A DNA stretch of 64,000 bases from JAVJQS01 sp040218815 (GCA_040218815.1 JAVJQS010000005.1:82688-146687); one strand, 5' to 3'. Positions 54,401 to 63,681 are shown, counted from the first letter of the stretch. Notes: a model not told the origin generated them from the letters alone. A program made the numbers and translations.

Positions 54401-55979
54401 CTCTTTTAGAAGAAACTTCCAAGCAAAATGTGATTCTTCAGTTTGGCGTTTTAACTATACTTCAGGTGATCGTGATTACCAAGTTTCGGGAGCTTACAAC
54501 GATCCTAAATATGCCATAGGGAAATTGCCAAATGTTCCTGGAGATACGATTACTGATTTATTTGTTTGTATAAAAACTGGATCTGAAGTTCGTTTTGACC
54601 TCAATGATATAGATACATTGGTGGAGAAATACTCCTTTATTGCGTACAATGGGGAAAGGGATACCTTAATTCGCGAGGATATAACTGGAGGGCCAGATTC
54701 ACCGACGCAATACTTTAATTGGAACTGTCCTCCTGAAAGATCAGCTACACCAATAGAAATCCTATTTGATGATAGAAAAATTCAGATTCCAGTCGCAAAA
54801 GATTATGCTATAGAAGCTTTTGTCTTGAACAATGGCTTAGATAGCCTTGATGATGTTCAAGCATTTCTCCAAATAGATGATCAAGCACCTTTACAGAACA
54901 ACGTCTTGTTTTCTACTCCGCTTAGATACAATAGAAGCAGAAGAGTAAGTTGGCCAAATCAATTTTTAACGCCTGGTGTTCATGAAATTTGTGTTTGGAC
55001 TACTTTACCAAACGGTCAGCAAGATTTGTTGCCAGAGGATGATACTTTGTGCGTAATGATGACCATTATGGACACGATTAAAACACTTCCTTTTTGTGAT
55101 AACTTTGACTCAGATAGTGGCTTCTTTTGGCCATCATTGAATACTTATAATTACAATCAGCAAGAGTCTGACTTTGAATTGGGAACACCAAGCACACCTA
55201 ACTTGTCTGGTGCCAATAGTGGCCTCAATGCTTGGACGACTAGACTTAATTCAAATTATCCGCTAACGGATTCATCTTCAATTATTTCTCCATTCCTTTT
55301 AATGGAAAAAGATTCATGCTATGAAATCAGCTTTAATCATAATTATTATATAACTGATTCCTTGCAAGATGGTGGTCAGGTGCAATACACAGATGATAAT
55401 GGTATTAGCTGGAAAACAATTGGAAATCACCTAGGGGATAGCGCATTATTTGGACAAATAGGTTGGTACAATACCCTACACATTATTTCAATGCCAGATA
55501 ACCAATCAAATAGTGGATGGACAGGAGTTTCGAATGGATGGAAGTCTGCTAAAAATGTAATAGGGTCAACAGAAGAGCAATATGTTGCGTTAAGATGGAG
55601 GTTTGAATCTGATGCTTCATCGAATAGCGATGGATGGGCAATTGATGATGTCTGTATTAAAGTGCTAGATTCTTCTGGATGTCTACCCGTTGGATTGGCT
55701 GAAAATAATTTTGATGAAAATAAATTCTATTTAGGTCAAAATATTCCTAACCCAGCTAATTTAAGCACCAGTATTCCATATTATTTGCCTCATTCAGGTG
55801 AAATACAGTTTACTTTATCCAATCTACTTGGTCAGCAAATTTATATGCAAGAGATGGATAGAGAGAAAGGTGATGGCATAATAGAACTTGATTTAGCTGA
55901 TGTAGCTAAGGGGATATACTTTTATACCTTAACATTTGATGGTGAACGACAAAGTAATAAAATGATTGTTGTCAAATAA
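51423..55979 (+). CDS. Large T9SS-secreted protein with MAM-like modules
   Basis: A 1518-residue exported protein. The signal peptide is 1-24 (MVKSSSAQ). At least four jelly-roll or MAM-like modules can be traced: about 25-235, 400-555 (WENVEGDFHDWW to AIDSFKI), 680-865 and 1225-1410. Each ends in an acidic IDDF or IDDV string. A CARDB-like segment lies at about 560-665 and another near 1130-1210. The C-terminal 90 residues are a T9SS sorting domain (NIPNPANLSTSIPYYLP...KGIYFYTLTFDG). It is likely surface-exposed or released; no catalytic motif was seen. Confidence 0.85.
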   Translation: MKKILFTSSLLVLVFLGMVKSSSAQPVTIFYESFDTIPSLWNMTRSWVPANQTNRWYRDTVITKDRSRGSATDTINTSGPNFTAQTHLTSPQIYIGAPYTSIGFSFDQICYVGIDNDATVQYSFDNGATWTRFPPSAYSGGSVYDWGQGDYKFCKASRANEWRISDTAYIWPASTKAWIRENFDATDVIVSSGTTSDSMRIRFTLINDPSAPRGRVGTHRWIVDNFEVRGADCELVPPTLDLLDPPRNYPARYEGRVYSEGPYDFDAKILDQSGVDTAYIVAWLKRDVATPPAAPQWDTIARDTFPMKRLSGGNFEGKITSPIDGTPIQLADTIIWKVVAIDRSDCKNETQDPPSGFTSFRVVNDLPKSCNTQPVYQYPYYQTFNSTNFQPSQKEFLAESWENVEGDFHDWWINAGPTETDSTGPSDGFPAGGNYLYVESTGYPDSSAYLITPCFDLSDEELDNGLVRFYINMNTNSIDDIINVDIYDPNKPGSPFGGFVNNVIPPIRGNKGDNWIPFEFSAYPYRNTVTQLRFRGTPGTNSGFGDMAIDSFKIVEGVPVDVRMNPIDLPPYGPAGEEDSLMVNVQNLGISDATNITFFYQVCSKNGTNCTTPESILWSGTLAAAEPPRDIKLPVAYPILKGDYFLKVWLVLNGDLVPANDTAFSNSRGLAYQGLKYRDNFDEDTLWSSLTESNPLVNSWELGQPNFARTNNLISAPNAWDVLLNRPYTGTGITNSLVSPILDFRNADSIIISFLNNRDIDTTKDGVWLEWSLDRGRTWNYLENFDDVGSIRWYNNTLSSGGLGGTPVFADRTSCYANTWGPGWLESELYLPDTLDNEARVMLRFNFFAEDDEDGNAGMSIDNFLIYDPTPLDVEPQYMLSPNSKCSMSSQTRINTIFKNRGLETVNSFDVEYRITHLPTNTVESKTDLVNRTFDHRDTVHVLSASTFNFFELGDYKVEVITKLPGDGCLINDTLTNFVENIDGCSLRFVIETSFRRNFQAKCDSSVWRFNYTSGDRDYQVSGAYNDPKYAIGKLPNVPGDTITDLFVCIKTGSEVRFDLNDIDTLVEKYSFIAYNGERDTLIREDITGGPDSPTQYFNWNCPPERSATPIEILFDDRKIQIPVAKDYAIEAFVLNNGLDSLDDVQAFLQIDDQAPLQNNVLFSTPLRYNRSRRVSWPNQFLTPGVHEICVWTTLPNGQQDLLPEDDTLCVMMTIMDTIKTLPFCDNFDSDSGFFWPSLNTYNYNQQESDFELGTPSTPNLSGANSGLNAWTTRLNSNYPLTDSSSIISPFLLMEKDSCYEISFNHNYYITDSLQDGGQVQYTDDNGISWKTIGNHLGDSALFGQIGWYNTLHIISMPDNQSNSGWTGVSNGWKSAKNVIGSTEEQYVALRWRFESDASSNSDGWAIDDVCIKVLDSSGCLPVGLAENNFDENKFYLGQNIPNPANLSTSIPYYLPHSGEIQFTLSNLLGQQIYMQEMDREKGDGIIELDLADVAKGIYFYTLTFDGERQSNKMIVVK

Positions 55980-55991
55980 GGAGATCAATAT

Positions 55992-56018
55992 GACCGGAAT
56001 CACTAGATTCCGGTCTTT
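55992..56018 (+). terminator. Perfect hairpin between two T9SS genes
   Basis: GACCGGAATC (55992-56001) and GATTCCGGTC (56006-56015) form a 10-bp perfect stem with an ACTA loop followed by TTT. It lies between the stop of the large gene and the ATG of the next, so it may be an intercistronic terminator or stabilising hairpin. Confidence 0.7.
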
Positions 56019-56027
56019 AACATACAC

Positions 56028-58622
56028 ATGAAGTACCTTTTAGGATTATTATTTGTTTTACTTACTGAGATAGGTGTTGGTCAAACTGTTGTCTTTAGTG
56101 AAGACTTTGATAGTGTTCCGCTCTCAGTAACTACTTCTTCATCTGGAGCAGGAACAGCATGGGGGATTTGTTCTACTTTCAGCAAGAGTGGAACTAATTC
56201 AGATTCAGCTAAAGTAGCTTTAGGAGATTCGTTATTCTTACAAACCGATACCTTTAACACCTCGGCCTATAGCTTTTTGAGTCTAGAGTTTAATCAAATT
56301 TGTAAAATCGATTTTTTTGACAAGGGAATTATTCAATTCTCAACAGATAGTGGTCTAACATGGACTCAACTAACTAGCGCTGAGTATAAGAGTGCTGGTG
56401 CCTTATTTCAAAATGGTTTTTCATCGATCAGTTATTCTAATTGGTTAGTGGCAAATGGCACTGCAACACCTGATTCAACATGGTGGAGGAATGAAATCTT
56501 TAACCTAGATGCGGCTGCAGGATTTAATCATGTAATCGTTCGATTTGTGCTTATTGATGCCGATAATAACGGAGCAGTAAACAACTATGGTTGGATACTG
56601 GATGATATAGAAATAACAGGTAGTTCATGTGAATTGAACCCACCAGCAATTCAACTGACAGGAACGATTTATCAAGGTCCAATCTTTCAGACTGGACCAA
56701 TTAATATTGAAGCAAAGATTACTGACACAAGTGATATTTTTGAAGCTTACATTGTATACCAGAAAAATAATGGTAGTTTAGATACTGTAGCAATGAGTCG
56801 CATCGGAGGTGAAACATTTAATGGTACTTTGCCCAACTTAATGACCGGTGATACAGTTTGTTATACGGTAAACGCAGTTGATTCATCTTCTTGCCGAAAC
56901 TTAGGTGAACTACAAGTGGCCAGCTGCATTCAATTCATCATAAAATCGAACCCTCCACCACCATGTATTGGCAATACAATAAATACCTTCGATTATGTTG
57001 AAAACCTGTCAGGATTTACAGCAGGTAATGGGTTTAGCAGAGTAGGTGTTTTAAAAAGTAATTGGGAAAATGCTACTGGCGACGACCATGATTGGTATGT
57101 TTTTGATCAAGCTGCACGATCGAGATTTTCTAATACAGGGCCTGCAGCAGACCATAGCGTGAATGATGTTAACTATCTTTATGTTGAGGCAAGCGGGCAT
57201 AACAACGAAACAGCAAATTTAATTACACCATGTTTTGACCTTTCAAGTTTGAGTAAGCCTAGTTTTAATTTTTGGTACCACATGTTTGGTTCTGATATGG
57301 GAGAACTACATCTAGACGTTTATTTTGGGGGTCAGTGGGTATTGGATATCATGCCTTTTATTTCTGGAAACCAGGGTGACGTTTGGAAGCAACAAACTGT
57401 TGACTTGACAAGCTATACAGGCAATACTATAAAGTTTAGGTTCAGAGGCATTACAGGTAATGGCTTTAGAAGTGATATTGCAATTGATGACATTGAGCTT
57501 ATTGAGCCGCCTGCAATTGATGTTGGGGTGAAGGCAATACTTCTTCCTACCGAAGATGCATGCAGTGGAACAGCAAATGAGTCTGTTAGTATTCGTATCT
57601 ATAATTTAGGCACTAATTCGGTGGATACTATTCCATTAGCTTATGATATAAATGGGGGCACTACAGTAAGGGATACTGCTTTTATAACTATTCCTTCATT
57701 CGATAGTACTGATTTTGTCTTTTCGCAAACTTTTAACATGTCTGTTGCAGGAACTTATACTATTAATACATGGACTGAGTTAAGTAATGATGGTAATCTG
57801 ACCAACGATAGTTTACTCAATTATAGCCTAGCTTCATCGCCCATAACAACAATTTTTGCCGATACATCAACTTTTGACAACTTTACTCCTGGCGTACCTG
57901 GAGTTTTTAATGATGGCTGGAGCAATGCCACAAATGATGGACATGATTGGTACATCAGTTCAGGTCCCACACCATCATCAAACACAGGTCCTGCCTCTGA
58001 TAATGGTGGTTCGGGTAATTTTATTTACATGGAGGCAACGGGCATCAATCAAGGAGTTGAAGCAAATCTTCAAAGCAAATGCTATGACATTTCGAGTTTA
58101 AATTTAGCTGAACTTACTTTTTACTATCACATGTTTGGAAGCAATATGGGGGAACTACATTTGGACATATTGGAAAATGGGATATTAACAAGAGATATAA
58201 TTCAACCTTTTATTGGAGATCAGGGAAATTCCTGGAACTCAACAGTAGTTGACTTAAGCCCTTATTCTGGAACAATTAAATTGATATTTAGAGCAGTATG
58301 TGGAAATGGATTCCGAAGCGACATCGCAATTGATGATGTATCAATTCGAGATGCTCTTCCTGTTGGTATTGAAAACCACTTTGCTAATCAGCCATCGATT
58401 TTAGTTTTTCCAAATCCAGTTAATGAACAGCTAAGCCTTGATTTGGGTACTGCAAGTTCTGCACAAATCCAATTCTTAAACGTTTCTGGCAAACTTGTAA
58501 TGGAAAAACAGATAATTGAGAGCAAATCAACTTTAGATGTTGCTCATATCTCTTCTGGAATTTACTTTATTCGCATCCAAACCAAAAATGAGCTTTTCAC
58601 TAAAAAGCTTATTAAAAAGTAA
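56028..58622 (+). CDS. T9SS-secreted protein with MAM-like modules
   Basis: An 864-residue paralogue of the upstream product. A signal peptide (1-18, GVGQ) precedes an N-terminal jelly-roll module (about 24-205), two near-identical MAM-like modules at about 320-490 and 615-770 (both with GxDHDWY-type start, TGPA, HMFGSxMGELHLD and GNGFRSDIAIDD), and a T9SS sorting domain in the last 80 residues. The two modules clearly arose by internal duplication. It starts 49 bp after the large gene, on the same strand. Confidence 0.85.
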   Translation: MKYLLGLLFVLLTEIGVGQTVVFSEDFDSVPLSVTTSSSGAGTAWGICSTFSKSGTNSDSAKVALGDSLFLQTDTFNTSAYSFLSLEFNQICKIDFFDKGIIQFSTDSGLTWTQLTSAEYKSAGALFQNGFSSISYSNWLVANGTATPDSTWWRNEIFNLDAAAGFNHVIVRFVLIDADNNGAVNNYGWILDDIEITGSSCELNPPAIQLTGTIYQGPIFQTGPINIEAKITDTSDIFEAYIVYQKNNGSLDTVAMSRIGGETFNGTLPNLMTGDTVCYTVNAVDSSSCRNLGELQVASCIQFIIKSNPPPPCIGNTINTFDYVENLSGFTAGNGFSRVGVLKSNWENATGDDHDWYVFDQAARSRFSNTGPAADHSVNDVNYLYVEASGHNNETANLITPCFDLSSLSKPSFNFWYHMFGSDMGELHLDVYFGGQWVLDIMPFISGNQGDVWKQQTVDLTSYTGNTIKFRFRGITGNGFRSDIAIDDIELIEPPAIDVGVKAILLPTEDACSGTANESVSIRIYNLGTNSVDTIPLAYDINGGTTVRDTAFITIPSFDSTDFVFSQTFNMSVAGTYTINTWTELSNDGNLTNDSLLNYSLASSPITTIFADTSTFDNFTPGVPGVFNDGWSNATNDGHDWYISSGPTPSSNTGPASDNGGSGNFIYMEATGINQGVEANLQSKCYDISSLNLAELTFYYHMFGSNMGELHLDILENGILTRDIIQPFIGDQGNSWNSTVVDLSPYSGTIKLIFRAVCGNGFRSDIAIDDVSIRDALPVGIENHFANQPSILVFPNPVNEQLSLDLGTASSAQIQFLNVSGKLVMEKQIIESKSTLDVAHISSGIYFIRIQTKNELFTKKLIKK

Positions 58623-58625
58623 AGT

Positions 58626-59054
58626 TTACAAGTCAAAACTTGGTTCTGGAGCTCTTTTAAAAGCTTTTTTCTTGGGCTTTATTGCACTTACAAACATTAC
58701 ACTCACCAACTCCTCATCAGTCGTTACCATGGTCTTTGAAACGCCATTAATGATTTTCACTGGTTCATCATATTTATACTGACGTTCAAATGGCTCAAAG
58801 GTGCCATCTACAAAACTCAATTGTATTGAACGCGTGTCAACATTGCCATTAATTACTTTTACTTTACCTATAAAGCAATCGGCAAAACTTCCTTTTCGAA
58901 TCGAGACAATTATATCGTCATAGACTCCATCATTTACCTCTTCTGCACCGCGGCTTTCGAATACCTTAATGTATTTTTGATAACAATTTACACTTTCTTG
59001 TGCTGTTGATTGTAAAATGAAAGAAGAGCAAAGGATAAAAAATAAATATTTCAT
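58626..59054 (-). CDS. Hypothetical exported protein
   Basis: A 142-residue protein with a signal peptide ending near STAQ (about residue 18), a conserved ESVNCYQKYIKVFESRGAEEVNDG segment and a beta-rich body, followed by a basic tail. It is convergent with the T9SS gene, with 3 bp between the stops. No family recognised. Confidence 0.72.
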   Translation of the reverse strand: MKYLFFILCSSFILQSTAQESVNCYQKYIKVFESRGAEEVNDGVYDDIIVSIRKGSFADCFIGKVKVINGNVDTRSIQLSFVDGTFEPFERQYKYDEPVKIINGVSKTMVTTDEELVSVMFVSAIKPKKKAFKRAPEPSFDL

Positions 59055-59143
59055 GTTGTAATTTTTAATAGAGGGCGAAAATAAATATAGTTTCAGTCTT
59101 TCTATTCCTCTACTTCATTTATTTTTGTTCACAAATAGAAATT

Positions 59144-59722
59144 ATGCCATTATCACAAGCACAGGAAAATTTTCAAGAAGCTGAAAAGCTATTAAGTGAT
59201 TTTAATAAAGATGCGGCTAACTTTAAAAAAATAGATGAAGCCATTGATCTAATCACAAGTTCTTTGAAGAACGGTGGTAAAATTATTTCATGTGGGAATG
59301 GTGGTTCTATGTGCGATGCAATGCATTTTGCAGAAGAATTGAGTGGGAGGTTTAGAAACGATCGTAAGGCATTAGCAGCAGTTTCAATTTCAGACCCTTC
59401 ACATATCAGTTGTGTTGGAAATGATTATGGATATGATTTTATTTTTTCTCGTTATATAGAGGGGCTAGGTAATGCAGGCGATGTGTTGCTGGCGATAAGC
59501 ACATCAGGTAATTCAAAGAATATATTAAAAGCCATCGAGGTAGCTCGGTTAAAAGGAATAGATGTAATTGGATTAACCGGAAAAGATGGTGGGAAAATGG
59601 CTTCTATTTGCGATATTGAAATAAGAGCTCCACACTCAAAATTTGCTGATCGTGCTCAAGAAATACATATAAAAGTAATTCACTCTCTAATTCACGGTGT
59701 TGAGCAAGCGCTTGAAAATTAG
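59144..59722 (+). CDS. gmhA: Sedoheptulose-7-phosphate isomerase-like SIS protein
   Basis: A 192-residue protein matching GmhA, which converts sedoheptulose 7-phosphate to heptose 7-phosphate for lipopolysaccharide core. SIS motifs are IISCGNGGSMCDAMHFAEELSGRF near 47, LLAISTSGNSKNILKA near 114 and DRAQEIHIKVIHSLIHGVE near the end, with the catalytic Glu and His conserved. Related SIS enzymes exist, so the substrate is likely but not proven. Its TAG stop overlaps the convergent gene in TTAG. Confidence 0.88.
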   Translation: MPLSQAQENFQEAEKLLSDFNKDAANFKKIDEAIDLITSSLKNGGKIISCGNGGSMCDAMHFAEELSGRFRNDRKALAAVSISDPSHISCVGNDYGYDFIFSRYIEGLGNAGDVLLAISTSGNSKNILKAIEVARLKGIDVIGLTGKDGGKMASICDIEIRAPHSKFADRAQEIHIKVIHSLIHGVEQALEN

Positions 59723-60507
59723 CGGACAGTTCCCCCAGGATGCCTAAAGTTTAGCTGGTATTGAAAAGAAGTTCTAACTGCTTTTCCAGCCTTAAATCCT
59801 GGCAACCAATCAATGGCACGCATTAATCGAATTGTTTCTTCATTACATCCACCAGGGACTGCTTCAATAAGTCTAACGTTAGATATTAATCCATATGGTT
59901 CAATTATAAAATCAATAGTTACTCTACCAGAAATATTTTGTTGATAAGCTAAGGATGGGTATCTGAAATTTTTACTTACAAAGGAATTGACAGATTCACC
60001 ATTTAAAACTTTAGGCTTTTTATCTACTTGATTAATGGAGTAGACCGTTGCAGATGAATCAATGTCATAATCTCCATAGGGAAGCTCCTCATATCCTCGC
60101 TTTTTGCAAAGGCGTTTATATTTTTTAGTATCAAAATGAAACTTTATTTTTTCATAACCCAGACTCTTAGTGTTTCTGCTCTCATCTGCTTGCCAGACGA
60201 TGCGATCAAAAATTCGTTCTGCCTCTTTTTGCAGTAAAACATGACCTGTATCGGCAACTGACTTATAGATTACCTTTCCTCTGTAATCTACCATAAAAGT
60301 GATGTAAATCTTGCCTTCAATATCCTCTTCTAATAGCTCGTCAGGGTAAACTATTGCCTGCTCTACAAAATCTTCCAACTCTTTAACACCACCATTTGGT
60401 GTTGCTGGAAAATGAACAGTTCTAAAAAGATTTATCCGTTGAGATTGAACTGCTTGAGTTAAAACAAAAAGGAGGATTAGTGTAAAAATGTGAGTTAGGC
60501 ACTTCAT
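59719..60507 (-). CDS. TonB-family C-terminal domain protein
   Basis: A 262-residue exported protein with a signal peptide (about 1-22) and two TonB_C-like domains, one at about 35-110 (LEDFVEQAIVYPDELLEEDIEGKIYITFMVDYRGKVIY) and one at 165-255 (VSKNFRYPSLAYQQNISGRVTIDFIIEPYGLISNVRLIEAVPGGCNEE). It lacks an N-terminal membrane anchor of energy-transducing TonB, so it is probably periplasmic. Its role is unknown. Confidence 0.82.
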   Translation of the reverse strand: MKCLTHIFTLILLFVLTQAVQSQRINLFRTVHFPATPNGGVKELEDFVEQAIVYPDELLEEDIEGKIYITFMVDYRGKVIYKSVADTGHVLLQKEAERIFDRIVWQADESRNTKSLGYEKIKFHFDTKKYKRLCKKRGYEELPYGDYDIDSSATVYSINQVDKKPKVLNGESVNSFVSKNFRYPSLAYQQNISGRVTIDFIIEPYGLISNVRLIEAVPGGCNEETIRLMRAIDWLPGFKAGKAVRTSFQYQLNFRHPGGTVR

Positions 60508-60568
60508 TTATCTTTATCTTGCCACTAAGTTAAACTTATTTTACTATAACCTTTTAAGTCTACTCATT

Positions 60569-62107
60569 ATGTTAGTTAAAACTTTTGGAAGCGCCGTTCA
60601 GGGCGTTGATGCAATTACCATTACAATAGAAGTTAATATTGGCCAGGGCATAAACTTTCACCTTGTTGGTTTACCAGATAGTGCTGTAAAAGAAAGCCAC
60701 CACCGGATCGACTCAGCTTTAAAGAACAACGGATATAAAATCCCGGGTAAAAAAGTGGTGATAAATATGGCACCTGCTGATATACGCAAGGAGGGTTCAG
60801 CATACGATTTAACAATTGCAACAGGAATTTTAGCTGCTTCTGAGCAAATCAATCATGAAGAAGTGGGGAATTACATCATAATGGGTGAGTTAAGCCTAGA
60901 TGGGGGCCTGCAACCAATGAAGGGTGCATTGCCCATAGCTATTCAAGCCAAAAAAGAAGGCTTTAAAGGGATTATTCTTCCAAAACAAAATGCAAGAGAA
61001 GCAGCCATTGTTGATGGCTTGGAAGTATATGGTATTGAAAAAATTAGTCAACTCATTAATTACTTCAATGGAATTGAAGAGTTAGAGCGAACGAAACTAA
61101 ATACGCGAGAAGAATTCTATAATAATTTGAGTGCCAATGAATTTGATTTTGAGGATGTAAAAGGTCAGGAAAATATTAAACGAGCTCTTGAAATAGCTGC
61201 AGCAGGAGGACATAATGTTATACTGATAGGACCGCCTGGTGCAGGTAAAACCATGCTGGCTAAACGATTACCCACCATTTTGCCTCCTTTAAACTTGCAC
61301 GAAGCATTAGAAACTACAAAAATCCATTCAGTTGCAGGTCGTATGGATGCCGACGCTTCTTTAATCACAATGCGACCTTTTCGTTCACCACATCATACCA
61401 TAAGCGATGTGGCTTTAGTCGGTGGAGGTAGTTTTCCACAGCCCGGTGAAATTTCTTTGGCTCATAATGGAGTATTGTTCTTAGATGAATTGCCGGAGTT
61501 TAAACGTACTGTTTTGGAAGTTATGCGGCAACCTATGGAAGAGCGAAGAGTTACCATTTCTCGTGCTCGATTTACGGTGGATTATCCTGCATCTTTTATG
61601 TTAGTAGCTTCAATGAATCCATGTCCTTGTGGCTACTATAATCACCCTGAAAAAGAATGCATGTGTGCTCCAGGAATGGTGCATAAATACTTAAATAAAA
61701 TATCTGGTCCCTTGCTTGATCGAATTGATTTACACGTGGAAGTTACTCCGGTAGATTTTGAAAAATTGGCTGAAAAACGCTTGTCAGAGAAAAGTGAGGT
61801 CATTCGAGAACGTGTTGTTAAAGCAAGAGAAATACAAGAACATCGCTATGCAGAATATGAAGGGATGCACTCAAATGCTATGATGGGATCAAAGCAGTTA
61901 AGGGCAATTTGCAGAATAGATAGGGAAGGTCAGGAATTGTTGAAAAAAGCAATGGAAAAATTAGGCTTATCTGCACGAGCTTATGATCGAATATTAAAAG
62001 TGTCGAGAACCATTGCAGACCTAGATGACAGCGAAAGCATTCAGTCGAATCACCTAGCAGAAGCAATTCAATATCGCAGTTTAGACCGGGAAGGGTGGGC
62101 AGGTTGA
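60569..62107 (+). CDS. comM: YifB/ComM-family Mg-chelatase-like AAA ATPase
   Basis: A 512-residue ATPase of the ComM family, which in studied bacteria helps branch migration during natural transformation. The N-terminal ChlI-like domain opens with GSAVQGVDAITITIEVNIG, Walker A is GPPGAGKTMLAKRLP near 221, Walker B is LFLDELPEF near 307, and MNPCPCGYYNHPEKEC near 350 holds a cysteine cluster. The Mg_chelatase_C region is LSARAYDRILKVSRTIADL. Whether this organism is transformable is not shown. Confidence 0.94.
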   Translation: MLVKTFGSAVQGVDAITITIEVNIGQGINFHLVGLPDSAVKESHHRIDSALKNNGYKIPGKKVVINMAPADIRKEGSAYDLTIATGILAASEQINHEEVGNYIIMGELSLDGGLQPMKGALPIAIQAKKEGFKGIILPKQNAREAAIVDGLEVYGIEKISQLINYFNGIEELERTKLNTREEFYNNLSANEFDFEDVKGQENIKRALEIAAAGGHNVILIGPPGAGKTMLAKRLPTILPPLNLHEALETTKIHSVAGRMDADASLITMRPFRSPHHTISDVALVGGGSFPQPGEISLAHNGVLFLDELPEFKRTVLEVMRQPMEERRVTISRARFTVDYPASFMLVASMNPCPCGYYNHPEKECMCAPGMVHKYLNKISGPLLDRIDLHVEVTPVDFEKLAEKRLSEKSEVIRERVVKAREIQEHRYAEYEGMHSNAMMGSKQLRAICRIDREGQELLKKAMEKLGLSARAYDRILKVSRTIADLDDSESIQSNHLAEAIQYRSLDREGWAG

Positions 62108-62190
62108 TTAATTCGCTTTTCATTAACTTTGATAACCAAAAGTTGGAATGGCAATAATTGGACTCATTCAAAATTGAATCAAAAACTAGG

Positions 62191-63090
62191 ATGCGACGCT
62201 CTACTACATTTAAATCAACACTTATTTGCATTTTGTTTGCATCACTCTTTTCTTGTGAAGAAGAGGGAGATCCGCTGACCTTAGAAGATATTTATGAAGC
62301 TACAAACAATAATAAGCGAGAATTTCAGGCAAAAATAAATGGCTTTGATTTTATTGCCGATGCTGCTTCTGGTGGAAAAGAAGAAGATGTTTTTTTTGTT
62401 GTAGGTGCTCAAAATAGCACGGCAAGTATTACCATTAAAACACTAGATATTACTCCAGGTTTGTATTTAGGGGAAGATAGTATGAGTAATAGCATTGTAT
62501 TTAAAAATGATGTGGGTAGAGTCTTTTCTTCAAACTCTCCAAATAATGAGTCTGACGCAGCTATAAGCATACGTTCCTTTAGCGAAAAAAATGCATTGGG
62601 AACGGGAGTTTTTTCAAGCACACTTTACAGTTTAGATTCTGATGAGGTTCTTGAATTAACGAATGGAGAGTTTAATTCAGTTATTTTTAATATTCCATTT
62701 TTTGGTAAGATGACAGCTCTAGTAAATAATGAGACATATAAGGCTGAGGAGTGCTCATTTACGACTCAATCGAACGGAAACTTTATATTGTCAACGATTC
62801 AATCTAGTATCAACAATGACACCATTGGCATAAGCTTAACAATTGAAGACACTCTTGAAGTAAAGACATACGATTTTGAAGAATCCGTAGCCACTGCAAC
62901 TTATAACACCAATAGCTTTTCTGCTAACATTTTCAAACATCAATTTACTGCTGAGTCAGGTAGTTTAAGAATAACCAAGATTGATACTATTGAAAATAGG
63001 GTTTTAGGTGCATTTAGTTTTGATGCTACTAGCATAAATGGTGAAGCGGTTTCAGTTCGTTCTGGAACATTCGAGGCCATTATCAAATAA
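62191..63090 (+). CDS. DUF6252-like lipoprotein
   Basis: A 299-residue lipoprotein with MRRSTTFKSTLICILFASLFSC as its signal, the lipobox Cys being about residue 22. The body has FQAKINGFDFIADAASGG, ITIKTLDITPGLYLG, and the end GAFSFDATSINGEAVSVRSGTFEAIIK, a pattern known in DUF6252-type proteins. The frame opens at TTG 62158, but ATG 62191 gives a normal signal peptide and is preferred. It is a paralogue of the next gene. Confidence 0.72.
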   Translation: MRRSTTFKSTLICILFASLFSCEEEGDPLTLEDIYEATNNNKREFQAKINGFDFIADAASGGKEEDVFFVVGAQNSTASITIKTLDITPGLYLGEDSMSNSIVFKNDVGRVFSSNSPNNESDAAISIRSFSEKNALGTGVFSSTLYSLDSDEVLELTNGEFNSVIFNIPFFGKMTALVNNETYKAEECSFTTQSNGNFILSTIQSSINNDTIGISLTIEDTLEVKTYDFEESVATATYNTNSFSANIFKHQFTAESGSLRITKIDTIENRVLGAFSFDATSINGEAVSVRSGTFEAIIK

Positions 63091-63147
63091 AGCTATTTTT
63101 CGTAAACTTGCACTTCATTCAGAATGATTGAATAAATACAGATTATC

Positions 63148-63681
63148 ATGACAAAATTTACCTCAACAGTAGTGTTGCTTTTTTCATTCACCATCTTGTT
63201 TTCTTGCCAAGAAGAGGAGCTAACGCCTAATGAAGATGCTGCAAAATCTCAACAAGCAGGAATAACCATTCATAACAATGGTGGAAATATTGATCCGAAT
63301 GGAGGAGGTAACGGTGGTAATGGCGGTGGATCTTCTGTTGATGAATATTTTAGCGCTGAAGTTGATGGTGTGTTGAAAACAGGAAATAATCCATTTTTTC
63401 AATCTGCCTTTGGGATAGATCAAATAAATAGTTCTTCTAGTTCAGTTACCGATTTATTTCAGATTAATATTTTGGGGACATTAGAAGTTGGCACTATCAA
63501 TAATCCAACAATCAATTACGTGAAAACACAAACCAATACCTATGAATCCATTAATGGTCAATTGGTGTTAGATGAAGTGACCACAGAATTGATTAAAGGA
63601 ACTTTTTATTGTGATGTTGTTAATAGTTTTAGCAACGATACGCTCATTGTCACTAATGGTCGATTTAAAGTTGAGCGTTAA
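63148..63681 (+). CDS. DUF6252-like lipoprotein with Gly-rich linker
   Basis: A 177-residue lipoprotein; the signal ends LFSC (Cys about 18). A glycine- and asparagine-rich linker lies at 44-62, followed by a compact domain ending GTFYCDVVNSFSNDTLIVTNGRFKVER. The C-terminal pattern resembles the end of the preceding protein, suggesting an old duplication. Function unknown. Confidence 0.72.
   Translation: MTKFTSTVVLLFSFTILFSCQEEELTPNEDAAKSQQAGITIHNNGGNIDPNGGGNGGNGGGSSVDEYFSAEVDGVLKTGNNPFFQSAFGIDQINSSSSSVTDLFQINILGTLEVGTINNPTINYVKTQTNTYESINGQLVLDEVTTELIKGTFYCDVVNSFSNDTLIVTNGRFKVER

Noticed and set aside
51423..58622. Toxin or polymorphic effector pair
   Set aside because: Neither protein has a C-terminal toxin-like variable region or an adjacent immunity gene; the ends are T9SS sorting domains.
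60569..62107. Magnesium chelatase for chlorophyll synthesis
   Set aside because: The YifB/ComM layout with the N-terminal ChlI-like domain and the cysteine cluster marks the ComM family; no porphyrin genes are adjacent.
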